From assembly GCF_014138435.1 (NCBI RefSeq), contig NZ_JACJIM010000003.1, positions 186,001-250,000 of the forward strand: a DNA stretch of 64,000 bases, given 5' to 3'. Source of the DNA: Methylobacterium fujisawaense. GTDB lineage: Bacteria; Pseudomonadota; Alphaproteobacteria; Rhizobiales; Beijerinckiaceae. Below, piece by piece: positions 7,647 through 16,679 of the stretch. The notes under the pieces were generated by a model. That model was not told the origin of the DNA, did not search any database, and saw nothing but the letters and a program-made list of their open reading frames with translations. Made by a program: the position numbers and the translations under genes. Positions within the stretch are counted from its first letter, which is position 1. Every line of letters begins with the position of its first letter.

Positions 7647-9236
7647 TTATTGCGCGCCGATCTGGCGCACCGTCCACGTCGCCCAGTAAACGGGCCTTCC
7701 GTAGAGGCTCGACGTGTCGCGGCCGGAGGCGGTCGGAGCGAGCCGGTCGAGCCAGGTCAGGAACCCGGCCTTGTTCGGATAGATCGCCGGCGTGTCGAGG
7801 TTGCCTTCCGCGTCCGTCATCCAGAAATGCGCGCTCCGATCGTACCGGCCGCTGCCGTCGCCCCCCGAGCGCAGTCCGAGATAGGCCGGCGAGCGGCCGG
7901 CTTCGACCGGATCGGCGTAGAGCTTGAGGGCGCCGATGCCGTCGAGGTTCATGTCGGCGGTGTACTGGAGGCAGATGTCCGCCACGGGGCCGCCCGGCGC
8001 GTTGGCCGGCCGCTGGCACGTGTAGGAGACCGCCCAGCGCTGCAAGCCCTTGGCCCGGGCCACCCGCACGAGGGACCCGGGCGGCAGCGGCCCGGCGAGC
8101 TTGCGGGCCGTCGACCAGACCTTCGCCCCGGACAGGTCCTGCGCGGTGCGCAGGAAGAGCCCGGTGCGGCGCTTCTCGGGGGCGAGGCCGCAATCCTCGG
8201 GCAGCACGTCGGTGTAGACGTAGTGATAGGTGCGATCCACGACGCTGATCGAACCGGCGAGCCCGTGGGTCTCGAAGGCCGGGGCCGTGCAGGCCGAGGT
8301 CACCGGCTTGCCCGCTTCGTCGATCACCGCGGCGGGGGCGGGCGGGTCGCTGCGCCGCCCGCGGCCCGCGCCCGCCTCGAACGGCGTCCAGGCCAGGCCG
8401 TACCCGTCCGCGGTGCGGGTGCGGATCTCGAAGGTCTGGAAATCGAGGGTCCTTGCCTCGATCTGCACGCGGCGGCGGACATCGGCCGGGCCGGACGCCG
8501 GCGCGTCCTGCTCCGCTCGCCGGCGCCGACGGCGGCCCCGGCGCTCGGTCTCGGCATCGTCCCCGCCGGTGACGCCCACGCGCTCCTGCCCGAGCAGGAA
8601 GACGTAGCTGTAGGCCTCCCCGGCCCAGGTGCGGCCCGTCACCGCGATCGGGTCGCGCGGGCCGATGCCCTCGGCCGTCGGTGTCGGTTCGGACCAGCCG
8701 CGCGCCCGCGTGCTCTGCTCTGGCAGGTCGACCCAGAACCGGTCGGCCGTGGGCGGCAGCGTCGTGACCAAGGCCTCGAAGGTCCGCCCGGTGCGCAGGG
8801 CGCCGCCATCCCGGCTGTCCGTGGCGCGGCGCTCCGGGCAGGGCTCGTCCCGTCGGGATGCCACCGGGGTCTGCCCCTGGAACAGGGCCTGGATCGGGCC
8901 CGGTGCCTCGGAACGGGCAAGCCGCAGGAGCTGAACGCCGCGTACGAACGCGCAGGGCGCCGGCGCGATCAGGACGCCCTCGGCCTCCGAGCCATCCCGG
9001 CAGATCTCGAGGGCGCCGCCGCCCGTGAGGAAGCAGCTCGGCGCGCTGCCCTCGTAGCTCGCGGGCCTGGCCTCGGCGGGGTTTGGTCCAAGCAGCACGG
9101 ATCCGGCCACTCCGCAGAGCCCCGCGAGGGCGCCGACGTGCCAGCGGCGCCCGGCCGAGCGCCGAGACCTTGAGTCGCGTACGCAGGAGACGGTGGTATC
9201 GGCGAAGGATGTTCCAGCAGACTCTATAGAAACCAC
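7647..9236 (-). CDS. Unknown secreted protein, 529 aa
   Basis: I do not recognise a family. The N-terminal region has a twin-Arg/Ser-rich stretch, then a hydrophobic segment (about residues 33-55, GALAGLCGVAGSVLLG) ending in an alanine-rich region. This fits an exported or membrane-anchored protein with a long n-region; a later start is possible. A basic RRGRRRRRR cluster near 235 is probably a linker. The C-terminal half is rich in Trp, Tyr and beta-type motifs, including FETHGLAGSISVVDRTYHY and DRSAHFWMTDAEGNLDTPAIYPN. Several Cys (CPERR, CTAPAF, CGLAP, CQRP, CLQY) suggest disulfides outside the cytoplasm. The beta-rich, aromatic C-half hints at a propeller or carbohydrate-active fold, which is speculation. 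Confidence 0.75.
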   Translation of the reverse strand: MVSIESAGTSFADTTVSCVRDSRSRRSAGRRWHVGALAGLCGVAGSVLLGPNPAEARPASYEGSAPSCFLTGGGALEICRDGSEAEGVLIAPAPCAFVRGVQLLRLARSEAPGPIQALFQGQTPVASRRDEPCPERRATDSRDGGALRTGRTFEALVTTLPPTADRFWVDLPEQSTRARGWSEPTPTAEGIGPRDPIAVTGRTWAGEAYSYVFLLGQERVGVTGGDDAETERRGRRRRRRAEQDAPASGPADVRRRVQIEARTLDFQTFEIRTRTADGYGLAWTPFEAGAGRGRRSDPPAPAAVIDEAGKPVTSACTAPAFETHGLAGSISVVDRTYHYVYTDVLPEDCGLAPEKRRTGLFLRTAQDLSGAKVWSTARKLAGPLPPGSLVRVARAKGLQRWAVSYTCQRPANAPGGPVADICLQYTADMNLDGIGALKLYADPVEAGRSPAYLGLRSGGDGSGRYDRSAHFWMTDAEGNLDTPAIYPNKAGFLTWLDRLAPTASGRDTSSLYGRPVYWATWTVRQIGAQ

Positions 9237-9428
9237 GTCTATCGCCGATGTTGACCCGGTTATCGAAATAGTCTCGCAGGCTCTATCCTACGGTGGTCCA
9301 ACCGGGAAGTGGCGCGGACCACGCACCGCGCCTTCGATGGGGATGGGGCGAACCCCGGGCCCGCTCGTCCGTTGTCGCGGCTTGAGGGCCCCGCTTGGCC
9401 GCTCCTGTCAGCGTTCGGAGATCAGCGC

Positions 9429-9827
9429 ATGGATATCGCCGTCGAAACCGTCACCGACATCGTCATGCGGCTGCGCGCCATCGAGGTGAAGGAGGGCAAC
9501 ACCGATCCGGATTCGGGTTCGAACCCGATCGACGACGGGTCTACCGACGTCCTGACCTCCGGCACCGACGACGCCACGGAATCCGAGGTTCGGGGCCTGA
9601 TCGCCGGGCTCGACGACGATTCCCGGGCCGAGCTGCTCGCCCTTCTCTATATCGGACGCGGCGACATGGAGCCGGAGGAGTGGAGCGAGGCCGTGCGCTT
9701 CGCCCGCGAGCGCGAGGCCGCTGGCGAGGGCGCCGTGCGGGAGCTGCTGGGCTCGCCCGACGCCGGGGATCTGCTGGAGGAGGGCCTCGACGCGATGGGG
9801 CTCAGCCCCGAACTGCCGCAGGCCTGA
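9429..9827 (+). CDS. DUF3775 domain protein
   Basis: The open frame extends to 9309, but the conserved part begins at ATG 9429 (MDIAVETVTD), giving 132 residues. Residues 50-110 hold the DUF3775 pattern: EVRGLIAGLDDDSRAELLAL, then YIGRGDMEPEEW. DUF3775 proteins are small, acidic and mostly alphaproteobacterial, with no known function. The product has no signal peptide. It lies 21 bp before the App1-type phosphatase gene on the same strand, so the two are probably co-transcribed. Confidence 0.8.
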   Translation: MDIAVETVTDIVMRLRAIEVKEGNTDPDSGSNPIDDGSTDVLTSGTDDATESEVRGLIAGLDDDSRAELLALLYIGRGDMEPEEWSEAVRFAREREAAGEGAVRELLGSPDAGDLLEEGLDAMGLSPELPQA

Positions 9828-9848
9828 GCGCCCGGGAGCGGCCGGTCC

Positions 9849-11129
9849 ATGGCCTCACGCGTGCGCAGGGGCGCCACCAAGGCGCTGCGGGTCCTCACCC
9901 GGCCGGTCCGCCGGGCGCAGGGCCGGGGCGGCAAGGGACCGGGTGGCCTCGTGGTCGAGCCGTACCGCGGCTACGGCTCACGCGATGAGGTATTCCTGAT
10001 CGGCCGCGTCTTCCGGCAATCGCCCGGGATCCCCGGCGAGGATCCCGATTCCCTGCGGGCGCAATGGCGCGACCTGCGGCGCCGCATCGCCCGGCGGGCG
10101 ATTGCCGGAGCAGCCGTGACCGCCCGGTTCGGCGACGACGCCGTCCGGGTCGAGACCGACCGCGACGGTTATTTCCGTCTGCACCTGCACCCGCGCACGC
10201 GACCGTCTGCGCCGGGGGAGTGGCACGCGGTCGACCTCCTTCTCGACGCCGACCCGCCGATCCCCGCCGAGGGCGCGGTGTTCATCCCGCCCGACCAGTG
10301 CCGTGTCGTCGTCGTCAGTGACATCGACGACACGGTCATGCGCACCGGTGTCGCCAACAAGCTGACGATGCTCTGGCGCCTGTTCGTGGAGGATGCCGAG
10401 AGCCGGGTCGCCTTCCCGGGTGTGGCCGCCCTCTACCGGGCCCTGCATGCGGGCGCCGGCGGCGGCGAGGGCAACCCGATGCTCTACGTCTCCCGGGCCC
10501 CCTGGGGCCTCTACGAAATGCTGTCGGAATTCTTCCAGCGCCACGGCATTCCGGCGGGGCCGGTGCTGTTCCTGAGGGAATGGGGCCTGTCCTGGACGCA
10601 TCCGCTGCCGCGCCGGGCCACCGACCACAAGCAGGCGCTGATCCGCCACATGCTCGCCCTCTACCGGGATCTGCCCTTCGTGCTGATCGGCGACAGCGGC
10701 CAGCACGATCCGGAGGTCTACGCGCAGATCGTCGAGGAGAATCCCGGGCGGGTGCTGGCAGTCTACATCCGCAACGTGTCCCGCGACTCGGCCCGGGTCG
10801 AGGAGATCGTCCGCCTCGCCGGCGCCGTCGCCCGGGCCGGATCGAGCCTGGTGCTGGCCGGCGACAGCGTCGCCATGGCCGAGCATGCGGCGGCCATCGG
10901 GTTGATCGCCCCCGAGGCGGTGGCCGGCGTCGCCGACGAGCACGCCGCGGCGGAGACCGATACACGGCGGGAGACCGCCCGGATCACGCCGGATCTCGCC
11001 GGTTCTGCCGCCGAGGACCCGATCGCCCCCGAGGCGATCGCCGAGGCGCTGGCCGGTGACGGCGCCGTGCCGGCGACCCTGGTGGTCGAGCCGGCCACCC
11101 CGGCTGCACTGCCGCGCCTCGAAGCGTGA
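9849..11129 (+). CDS. App1-type (DUF2183) HAD-like phosphatase
   Basis: A 426-residue protein. After a basic N-terminus and a beta-sandwich-like region (roughly 45-150), the DUF2183/App1 catalytic domain begins at VVVVSDIDDTVMRTG, the DxDxT nucleophile motif. It continues with LYVSRAPWGLYEML and LIGDSGQHDPEVYAQIV, the motif IV acidic residues. Yeast App1 is an Mg2+-dependent phosphatidate phosphatase; bacterial members are inferred to act on phospholipids or related phosphates. After about residue 330 comes an Ala/Glu-rich tail of nearly 100 residues with low complexity. It follows the DUF3775 gene closely. Confidence 0.88.
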   Translation: MASRVRRGATKALRVLTRPVRRAQGRGGKGPGGLVVEPYRGYGSRDEVFLIGRVFRQSPGIPGEDPDSLRAQWRDLRRRIARRAIAGAAVTARFGDDAVRVETDRDGYFRLHLHPRTRPSAPGEWHAVDLLLDADPPIPAEGAVFIPPDQCRVVVVSDIDDTVMRTGVANKLTMLWRLFVEDAESRVAFPGVAALYRALHAGAGGGEGNPMLYVSRAPWGLYEMLSEFFQRHGIPAGPVLFLREWGLSWTHPLPRRATDHKQALIRHMLALYRDLPFVLIGDSGQHDPEVYAQIVEENPGRVLAVYIRNVSRDSARVEEIVRLAGAVARAGSSLVLAGDSVAMAEHAAAIGLIAPEAVAGVADEHAAAETDTRRETARITPDLAGSAAEDPIAPEAIAEALAGDGAVPATLVVEPATPAALPRLEA

Positions 11130-11253
11130 ACGCACGGCCGTGATCGTAACCGGGGCCGCTGTCGCGGTCCGCCCCGTCCGATACTTCATGGATCCACGCA
11201 GCCGGCCCCCGCCGAGACGGGTCCGCAGACCGGGCTGCCCAGGAGGAACCGAG

Positions 11254-12369
11254 ATGCGCCTGAGCCTGTCCGCGCTGCTGATGATCGCCTGCGGAACCCA
11301 CGCCGCCCTCGGGCAGGCCGCACCCGCCGAGAGGCCAGTTCCCCGTTTCGAGCAGCTCGAGGCCGAGATCGGGGCGGCCAATGCCGCGCCGGGGCCACGG
11401 ACGGTACCGGCCAAGGTCGTGCCGGTGCCTGCCGACACGACGAGTCCGCAATTCCGCACGGCTGTGGCGGCGCCCTACCGCGTGCCGGCCTGGAACGCGA
11501 ACCCGCCGGACGCCGCGGCCTGGAAGGCCCTGGTCGACCGGCTGGCCGCCGCCGGCGCCGCCGCCCTCCCCGCCCTGCGTGAGAAGCTCGGCGTCACCAG
11601 CGAGGCCGCCGTGATCGGCGGCGTGAAGGCCTTCGTGATCCAGCCCCGGCAGATGCCCGAGGCCAACCGCAACCGCCTGCTCCTGCACATCCACGGGGGC
11701 GGCTACGTCTACAATCCCGGCGAGTCCGGCACGCTGGAGGCGATCCTGATGGCCGGCCTCGGCGGCTACAAGGTCATCGCGGTGGATTACCGCATGCCGC
11801 CGGATGCCCCCTACCCCGCCGCCATGGACGACGCGACCGCCGTGTGGCGCGCCATGCTGACCATGCAGAAGCCTCAGAACATGGCGGTGTTCGGCACCTC
11901 CACGGGCGGCGGCATGACCCTGGCTCTGATGCTCCGCGCCAAGGCCGAGGGACTGGCGCTGCCGGCGGCGATCGGCCTCGGCACGCCCTGGTCCGACATG
12001 ACCGAGACCGGCGACAGCTACCGGACCAACGAGTGGTTGGATAACGTTCTCGTCAGCTATTCCGGCTACCTGACGCCGGCCGCCAAGCTCTACGCCGCCG
12101 GTCGGGACCTGAAGGACCCGCAGCTCTCGCCGATCTATGGCGATTTCGCCGGCCTGCCGCCCGCGATCCTGATCACCGGCACCCGCGACCTGTTCCTGTC
12201 GAACACCGTGCGCACCCATCGGAAGCTGCGCGCCGCCGGGATCGAGGCGTCCCTCCAGGTGTTCGAGGGCATGTCCCACGCCCAGTACCTCTTCACCCCG
12301 GACGCCCCGGAGACCAAGGAGGTGTTCGGCGAGATGGCGCGGTTCTTCGATAGCCATCTGGGGCGGTGA
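11254..12369 (+). CDS. Secreted HSL-family alpha/beta hydrolase (esterase)
   Basis: The frame is open from 11056, but ATG 11254 has a strong ribosome binding site (AGGAGGAACCGAG) and starts a Sec signal peptide (MRLSLSALLMIACGTHAALG), giving 371 residues. The hormone-sensitive-lipase signature HIHGGGYVYN provides the oxyanion hole. The nucleophile elbow is FGTSTGGGM, so the usual GDSAGG Asp/Ala are replaced by Thr/Thr. A DLFLS segment probably supplies the acid and GMSHAQY the His. It is likely a periplasmic carboxylesterase or lactonase of unknown substrate. The gene has its own ribosome binding site and a 124-bp gap from the App1-type gene. Confidence 0.88.
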   Translation: MRLSLSALLMIACGTHAALGQAAPAERPVPRFEQLEAEIGAANAAPGPRTVPAKVVPVPADTTSPQFRTAVAAPYRVPAWNANPPDAAAWKALVDRLAAAGAAALPALREKLGVTSEAAVIGGVKAFVIQPRQMPEANRNRLLLHIHGGGYVYNPGESGTLEAILMAGLGGYKVIAVDYRMPPDAPYPAAMDDATAVWRAMLTMQKPQNMAVFGTSTGGGMTLALMLRAKAEGLALPAAIGLGTPWSDMTETGDSYRTNEWLDNVLVSYSGYLTPAAKLYAAGRDLKDPQLSPIYGDFAGLPPAILITGTRDLFLSNTVRTHRKLRAAGIEASLQVFEGMSHAQYLFTPDAPETKEVFGEMARFFDSHLGR

Positions 12370-12519
12370 GACGCGGCGCGGCGGGCTTGCGCGGGGCTTG
12401 TCCTCACGAAATGGTGCAATGCAGCAATTCGGTGGGAAGCCTTCACATCCCGGTGGCGATGCCTAGGTTTGGGCGCTCCCGTGCCGGTCCACGCTCTTCG
12501 AGCCTGTTGGAGCCCATCC

Positions 12520-12777
12520 GTGCAAACCTACACCCTCGCCATCGCCGACGGCGTCTTGTTCGCCTGCCTGCCCGACGAGGCCGACATCACGGCCGCGATC
12601 ACCGACGCGACCGCCACCAATTACGGGTTCGGCCTCAGCCTCGACATCGTCCGTGGGGCGACCCTGACCAACGCGGCGGGGCCCGAGGACGAGGTCGTCT
12701 GGCAGGAAGGTCCCGACAGCGAGCTGCTCGACGCGCAAGGGCGGCGCTACCGCTACGCCGTCCGTCGCCCCTGCTGA
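12520..12777 (+). CDS. Hypothetical protein, 85 aa
   Basis: Starting at GTG 12520 (VQTYTLAIADGVLFACLPDE) the frame encodes a small acidic protein with alternating beta-like segments and no signal peptide or membrane helix. A longer version from ATG 12469 is possible but its added residues look non-conserved. No family is recognised. It ends 37 bp before the MFS transporter gene on the same strand, so they may share a transcript. Confidence 0.5.
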   Translation: MQTYTLAIADGVLFACLPDEADITAAITDATATNYGFGLSLDIVRGATLTNAAGPEDEVVWQEGPDSELLDAQGRRYRYAVRRPC

Positions 12778-12814
12778 CCTGACTTCGGGAGGCCTGCCGG
12801 ACTACGTTCCGCCC

Positions 12815-13981
12815 ATGCAGAAGCGGGCGCCAGGGGCGGAACGACGTGGCGGGCTCCCCCGGTTCCTCGTCCTGTATGCGGCGCTCTACGGTGCCTATGG
12901 CGTTCTGTCGCCGATCCTGCCGGGCTTCCTGGCGGCCCGTGGCCTGACGCCGGCTGAGATCGGCCTTCTTCTCGCTGCCGCGGGTGCGCTGCGCCTCGGG
13001 ATCGGGCCGCTGGCCGGCGCCTTCGCCGACCGCCATCGCGCCGGCAGATCCATTCTTGCGGCGAGTCTCGCGCTGGCGGGGCTCAGCACCCTGGCGCATC
13101 TGCCGGGCGTCGGGTTGGCGCAGTTGATCGCGCCGGCTCTGCTCTACGCGGTGGGCACCGCGGCTCCGGCGCCGCTCGCCGACGCGCTGGCCCTGGCCGC
13201 CGCGCGGGGCGGGGCGGCGTTCCAGTACGGCTGGATCCGTGGCGCGGGCTCGGCCGCTTTCATCGCGGGCACCGCCGCCGCGGGCTGGTCGATCGGGATC
13301 TTCGGCCTCGCCGCCGCCCTCGTCGCGAGCGGCGGCCTGTTCCTCGCCGCCGGTGCGTCGGCCCTGGCGCTGCCGGCGGATCGGGCCCGAACGACCCGGG
13401 CCGGGGCGCCGTGGCACGGTTTCGCTGCCCTGATCGCGCTGCCGCGCTTCCGCCGCACGGTGCTGGTCGCCGCCCTGGTGATCGGCGCCCACGCGATGCA
13501 CGACGGCTTCGCCATGATCCTGTGGCGCTCCGCCGGGATCGCGCCGGCCACCGCGGGCCTCCTCTGGTCGGTGTCGGTGGCCGCCGAGGTTCTGGTCTTC
13601 CTGCTGGTCGGGCCGCCCCTGCTGGCGCGGATCGGCCCTGCGGCAGGCGTCGCGGCCGCGGCCTGCGCGGGGGCCGTACGCTGGGCGGTGCTGGGCTCCA
13701 CGACCGCGATCTCGTGGCTCGCCGCCGTCGAGGCCCTGCACGGGGTGAGCTTCGCCCTCCTGCACCTCGCCTGCCTCGGGCTCATCGAAGCCACCACGCC
13801 GGCCGACCTCCGGACGACCGCGCTGGCCCTGTACGGCACCCTGGGCCTCGGCCTGTCCGGCGTCGCCGCGACCCTGGCCTCCGGGGCGCTCTACGGGTCG
13901 TTTGGGGCTTCCGCCTTCTGGGCGATGGCGGCCCTGAGTCTCGCGGCCCTGCCGCTGGTGCCGGGGCTGCGGGATCGCTGA
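12815..13981 (+). CDS. MFS transporter (12-TM)
   Basis: A 388-residue, very hydrophobic protein with about 12 predicted membrane helices and the MFS loop 2-3 pattern GPLAGAFADRHRAGR between helices 2 and 3. Overall it resembles the MFS_1-like/HcaT group, with the N-terminal helix starting YAALYGAYGVLSPILPGFL. Substrate and direction are not readable. The cytoplasmic central loop (about residues 180-200) is short and basic. The downstream gene priA starts 65 bp later on the same strand but is functionally unrelated. Confidence 0.85.
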   Translation: MQKRAPGAERRGGLPRFLVLYAALYGAYGVLSPILPGFLAARGLTPAEIGLLLAAAGALRLGIGPLAGAFADRHRAGRSILAASLALAGLSTLAHLPGVGLAQLIAPALLYAVGTAAPAPLADALALAAARGGAAFQYGWIRGAGSAAFIAGTAAAGWSIGIFGLAAALVASGGLFLAAGASALALPADRARTTRAGAPWHGFAALIALPRFRRTVLVAALVIGAHAMHDGFAMILWRSAGIAPATAGLLWSVSVAAEVLVFLLVGPPLLARIGPAAGVAAAACAGAVRWAVLGSTTAISWLAAVEALHGVSFALLHLACLGLIEATTPADLRTTALALYGTLGLGLSGVAATLASGALYGSFGASAFWAMAALSLAALPLVPGLRDR

Positions 13982-14046
13982 AGCGGCGGGTTCTTTTCCC
14001 GGGCCTGTGGTACGGACCCGGAACGGACCCGCCCGAAAAGCCCAGC

Positions 14047-16236
14047 ATGCCCGTCGTCGCCGAGATCCTGATCCCGCTGGCCCTCGATACACCCTACAGC
14101 TACGTGGCACCGGCCGGGCTCGACCTCGCCGCCGGCGACGTGGTGCAGGTGCCCCTCGGACCGCGCGAGATCGTCGGGGTCGTCTGGGGCGTGGCCGAGA
14201 GCCCCGGCGGCTCGAACCTGCGGCCTGTGACCGACCGCCTGCCCTTCCCGCCCCTGTCGGATCCGCTGCGCAGCCTCGTCGACTGGATCGCCCGCTACAC
14301 GCTGGCGCCGAAAGGCTCGGCGCTGGCCATGGTGTTGCGCCTGCCCGACGAGGCGGCGGCCGGCGAGACCGCCCGGGTCGCCGTGCGCATCACCGACAAG
14401 CCCCCGGCCCGGCCGACCCCGGCCCGCACCAAGGTCCTCGCCGCGGCCGCCGACGGCGGTCTGCGTGGCAAGAGCGCCCTGGCCAAGGAGGCCGGGGTCT
14501 CGCTCTCGGTGGTTGACGGGCTCATCGACGACGGTGCCCTGGAGACCGTGGCGGTCGCGCCCGAGCCGGTCGCGCCGCGGCCCGATCCGGACTTCCCGCG
14601 CTCGCCGCTCTCGCCCGCCCAGGCCGAGGCCGTAGCGGCTCTGGTCGCGCCCTTTCCGTGGGACCGGCCGCCGGCGGAGGATTCGGCCGATCTCAGGCCC
14701 GTCCTGCTGGAGGGGGTCACCGGCTCGGGCAAGACCGAGGTCTATTTCGAGGCCGTGGCCGCCTGCATCCGGGTGGGCCGCCAAGCGCTGATCCTGATGC
14801 CGGAAATCGCGCTGACGGCCCAGTTCCTGGACCGCTTCGCCGCCCGGTTCGGGGTTCGGCCGGCGGCGTGGCATTCCGGAATCGGCGGCAGGCGTCGCGA
14901 GCGCCTGCGGGCCGCGGTGGCCGAGGGCGAGGCGCTGGTGGTGGTCGGCGCGCGCTCGGCCCTGTTCCTGCCCTTCGCGCGGCTGGGGCTGATCGTGGTC
15001 GATGAGGAGCACGAGACCGCCTACAAGCAGGAGGACGGCGTCCATTACCATGCCCGCGACATGGCGGTGGTGCGCGGGCGTCTCGAGTCCTGCCCGGTGG
15101 TGCTGACCTCGGCGACGCCCGCCATCGAGACCCGCGTCAACGCCGCAAGGGGGCGCTACCGGCACATCCTGCTCCCCGAGCGCTTCGGCGGGCGGCGCCT
15201 GCCCGACATCGCGGCGATCGACATGCGCCTCGACCAGCCCGAGCGCGGCCGCTTCCTGAGCCCGCCGCTGGTCAACGCCGTGAAGAGCACCCTGGAGCGC
15301 GGCGAGCAGGCGCTGCTGTTCCTCAACCGCCGGGGCTACGCGCCCCTGACCCTCTGCCGGGCCTGCGGCCACCGCTACCAGTGCAAGAACTGCTCGACCT
15401 GGCTGGTGGAGCACCGGTTCCGCCGGGCGCTGGTCTGCCATCAATGCGGCTATGCCGAGCGCCGGCCGGAGGCCTGCACCGAGTGCGGCACATTCGACAA
15501 TCTCACCGCCTGCGGCCCCGGCGTCGAACGGATCGCCGAGGAGGCCACGGCCTTGTTTCCGGACCGGCGCGTCGTCGTCCTGTCGAGCGACTTCCCCGGC
15601 GGCGCGGAGCGCCTGCGGCAGGAACTCGATGCCGTGGCAGCCGGCGAATGCGATATCGTGATCGGGACGCAACTCGTGGCGAAGGGCCACAATTTCCCGT
15701 TCCTGACCCTGGTCGGCGTGCTCGACGCCGATATCGGCCTGACCTCGGGCGATCCGCGGGCCGCGGAACGGACGTTCCAGCTGCTGCAGCAGGTCACCGG
15801 CCGTGCCGGCCGCGGTGAGAAGCCCGGCCGCGCCCTCGTCCAGACCTACCAGCCGGACCATCCCGTGATCGCGGCCCTCCTGTCGGGGGATGCCGAGCGC
15901 TTCTACGCGGAGGAGATCCAGGCCCGCGAGGCGGCGGGCCTTCCGCCGTTCGGGCGGCTCGCCGCGCTGATCGTCTCGGCGACCGAGCGCGAGGTGGCGG
16001 AGGCCCACGGCCAGGCGCTGGCCCGCGCGGCCGAGCCGCCGGAGGGCGTGATGGTGCTGGGTCCCGCCGAGGCGCCGCTGGCCCTGGTGCGCGGCCGATA
16101 CCGCTTCCGCCTGCTCGTGAAGACCGAGCGCAACGTCGATCTGCAGGCCTACCTGCGCGCCTGGATCGCCCGGGGTCCGAAGGTGCGCGGCAACGTCCGG
16201 GTCGCCATCGATGTCGACCCGCAGAGCTTTTTGTAG
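14047..16236 (+). CDS. priA: Primosomal protein N' (replication restart helicase PriA)
   Basis: The ATG 14047 start gives 729 residues, the usual length. The N-terminal 3'-DNA-binding domain begins PVVAEILIPLALDTPYSY. The helicase core has Walker [14 protein letters not shown] (about residue 222) and the DEEH box near 318. The cysteine-rich zinc region is at about residues 437-480 (CRACGHRYQCKNC, then CHQCGYAERRPEACTECG). Helicase motifs V/VI follow, with QVTGRAGRG. PriA recognises stalled forks and loads the primosome. The frame upstream of 14047 runs through the MFS gene and is not part of the protein. Confidence 0.97.
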   Translation: MPVVAEILIPLALDTPYSYVAPAGLDLAAGDVVQVPLGPREIVGVVWGVAESPGGSNLRPVTDRLPFPPLSDPLRSLVDWIARYTLAPKGSALAMVLRLPDEAAAGETARVAVRITDKPPARPTPARTKVLAAAADGGLRGKSALAKEAGVSLSVVDGLIDDGALETVAVAPEPVAPRPDPDFPRSPLSPAQAEAVAALVAPFPWDRPPAEDSADLRPVLLEGVTGSGKTEVYFEAVAACIRVGRQALILMPEIALTAQFLDRFAARFGVRPAAWHSGIGGRRRERLRAAVAEGEALVVVGARSALFLPFARLGLIVVDEEHETAYKQEDGVHYHARDMAVVRGRLESCPVVLTSATPAIETRVNAARGRYRHILLPERFGGRRLPDIAAIDMRLDQPERGRFLSPPLVNAVKSTLERGEQALLFLNRRGYAPLTLCRACGHRYQCKNCSTWLVEHRFRRALVCHQCGYAERRPEACTECGTFDNLTACGPGVERIAEEATALFPDRRVVVLSSDFPGGAERLRQELDAVAAGECDIVIGTQLVAKGHNFPFLTLVGVLDADIGLTSGDPRAAERTFQLLQQVTGRAGRGEKPGRALVQTYQPDHPVIAALLSGDAERFYAEEIQAREAAGLPPFGRLAALIVSATEREVAEAHGQALARAAEPPEGVMVLGPAEAPLALVRGRYRFRLLVKTERNVDLQAYLRAWIARGPKVRGNVRVAIDVDPQSFL

Positions 16237-16260
16237 GACACTCGGGCGACGGGCGGCGGA

Positions 16261-16283
16261 TCCCGGCCGGAGATTGGCCGGGA
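16261..16283 (+). terminator. Perfect 8-bp stem-loop after priA
   Basis: TCCCGGCC (16261-16268) pairs perfectly with GGCCGGGA (16276-16283) over a 7-nt loop, 25 nt after the priA stop codon and ahead of the ribosome binding site of the next gene. There is no following T-tract, so it could be a weak terminator, an mRNA 3'-end stabiliser or part of the next gene's leader. Confidence 0.45.
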
Positions 16284-16310
16284 CGCATGCGGTTCCCGGA
16301 GGAGCGATCA

Positions 16311-16673
16311 GTGCTGACTTATACCAAGACGCCGGATTCCAACGTCGCCGAGATCGTGGTCGACGGGAAGATCACCGACGAAGAGATGAACGCCATGATG
16401 ACGGCGATGAAGGCCGACCTCGACAAGGGCGGCAAGATCAAGCTGCTCGAGGACATCCGCGCCTTCGAGGGCATGGAGCCGGCCGCCTTCTTCAAGGATC
16501 CGCGCTTCGGCTTCTCGATGATGAAGAGCGTCAGCCACGTCGCCCTGGTGACGGACGCACCCTGGCTCAAGGCGCTGGCCGAAACCTTCAATTTCGTCTC
16601 GCCGACCCAGATCAAGGTGTTCGAGCGGGCCCGCATCGACGAGGCGCGCACCTGGCTCGCAGCCGCCGTCTGA
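16311..16673 (+). CDS. SpoIIAA-like (STAS-fold) protein
   Basis: GTG 16311 is preceded by GGAGGAG and gives 120 residues; ATG 16287 is an alternative. The sequence has the SpoIIAA-like/DUF3478 layout: VAEIVVDGKITDEEM near the start, KIKLLEDIRAFEGMEP in the middle, SHVALVTDAPWLKALAE, and IKVFERARIDEARTWL at the end. This STAS-like fold is found in CRAL-TRIO-like and anti-sigma-antagonist-like proteins, but this subgroup has no established role. No Ser phospho-acceptor motif of classical SpoIIAA is obvious. It is followed by a convergent small secreted protein gene. Confidence 0.82.
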   Translation: MLTYTKTPDSNVAEIVVDGKITDEEMNAMMTAMKADLDKGGKIKLLEDIRAFEGMEPAAFFKDPRFGFSMMKSVSHVALVTDAPWLKALAETFNFVSPTQIKVFERARIDEARTWLAAAV

Positions 16674-16679
16674 GCGGTC

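Noticed and set aside
6156..9173. A plus-strand open frame of about 1000 codons opposite the CNNM transporter and the secreted protein.
   Set aside because: Arg/Gly/His-rich translation without motifs, opposite a well-supported gene.
13411..14046. Upstream extension of the priA frame.
   Set aside because: It runs through the MFS transporter in another frame; priA family proteins begin at 14047.
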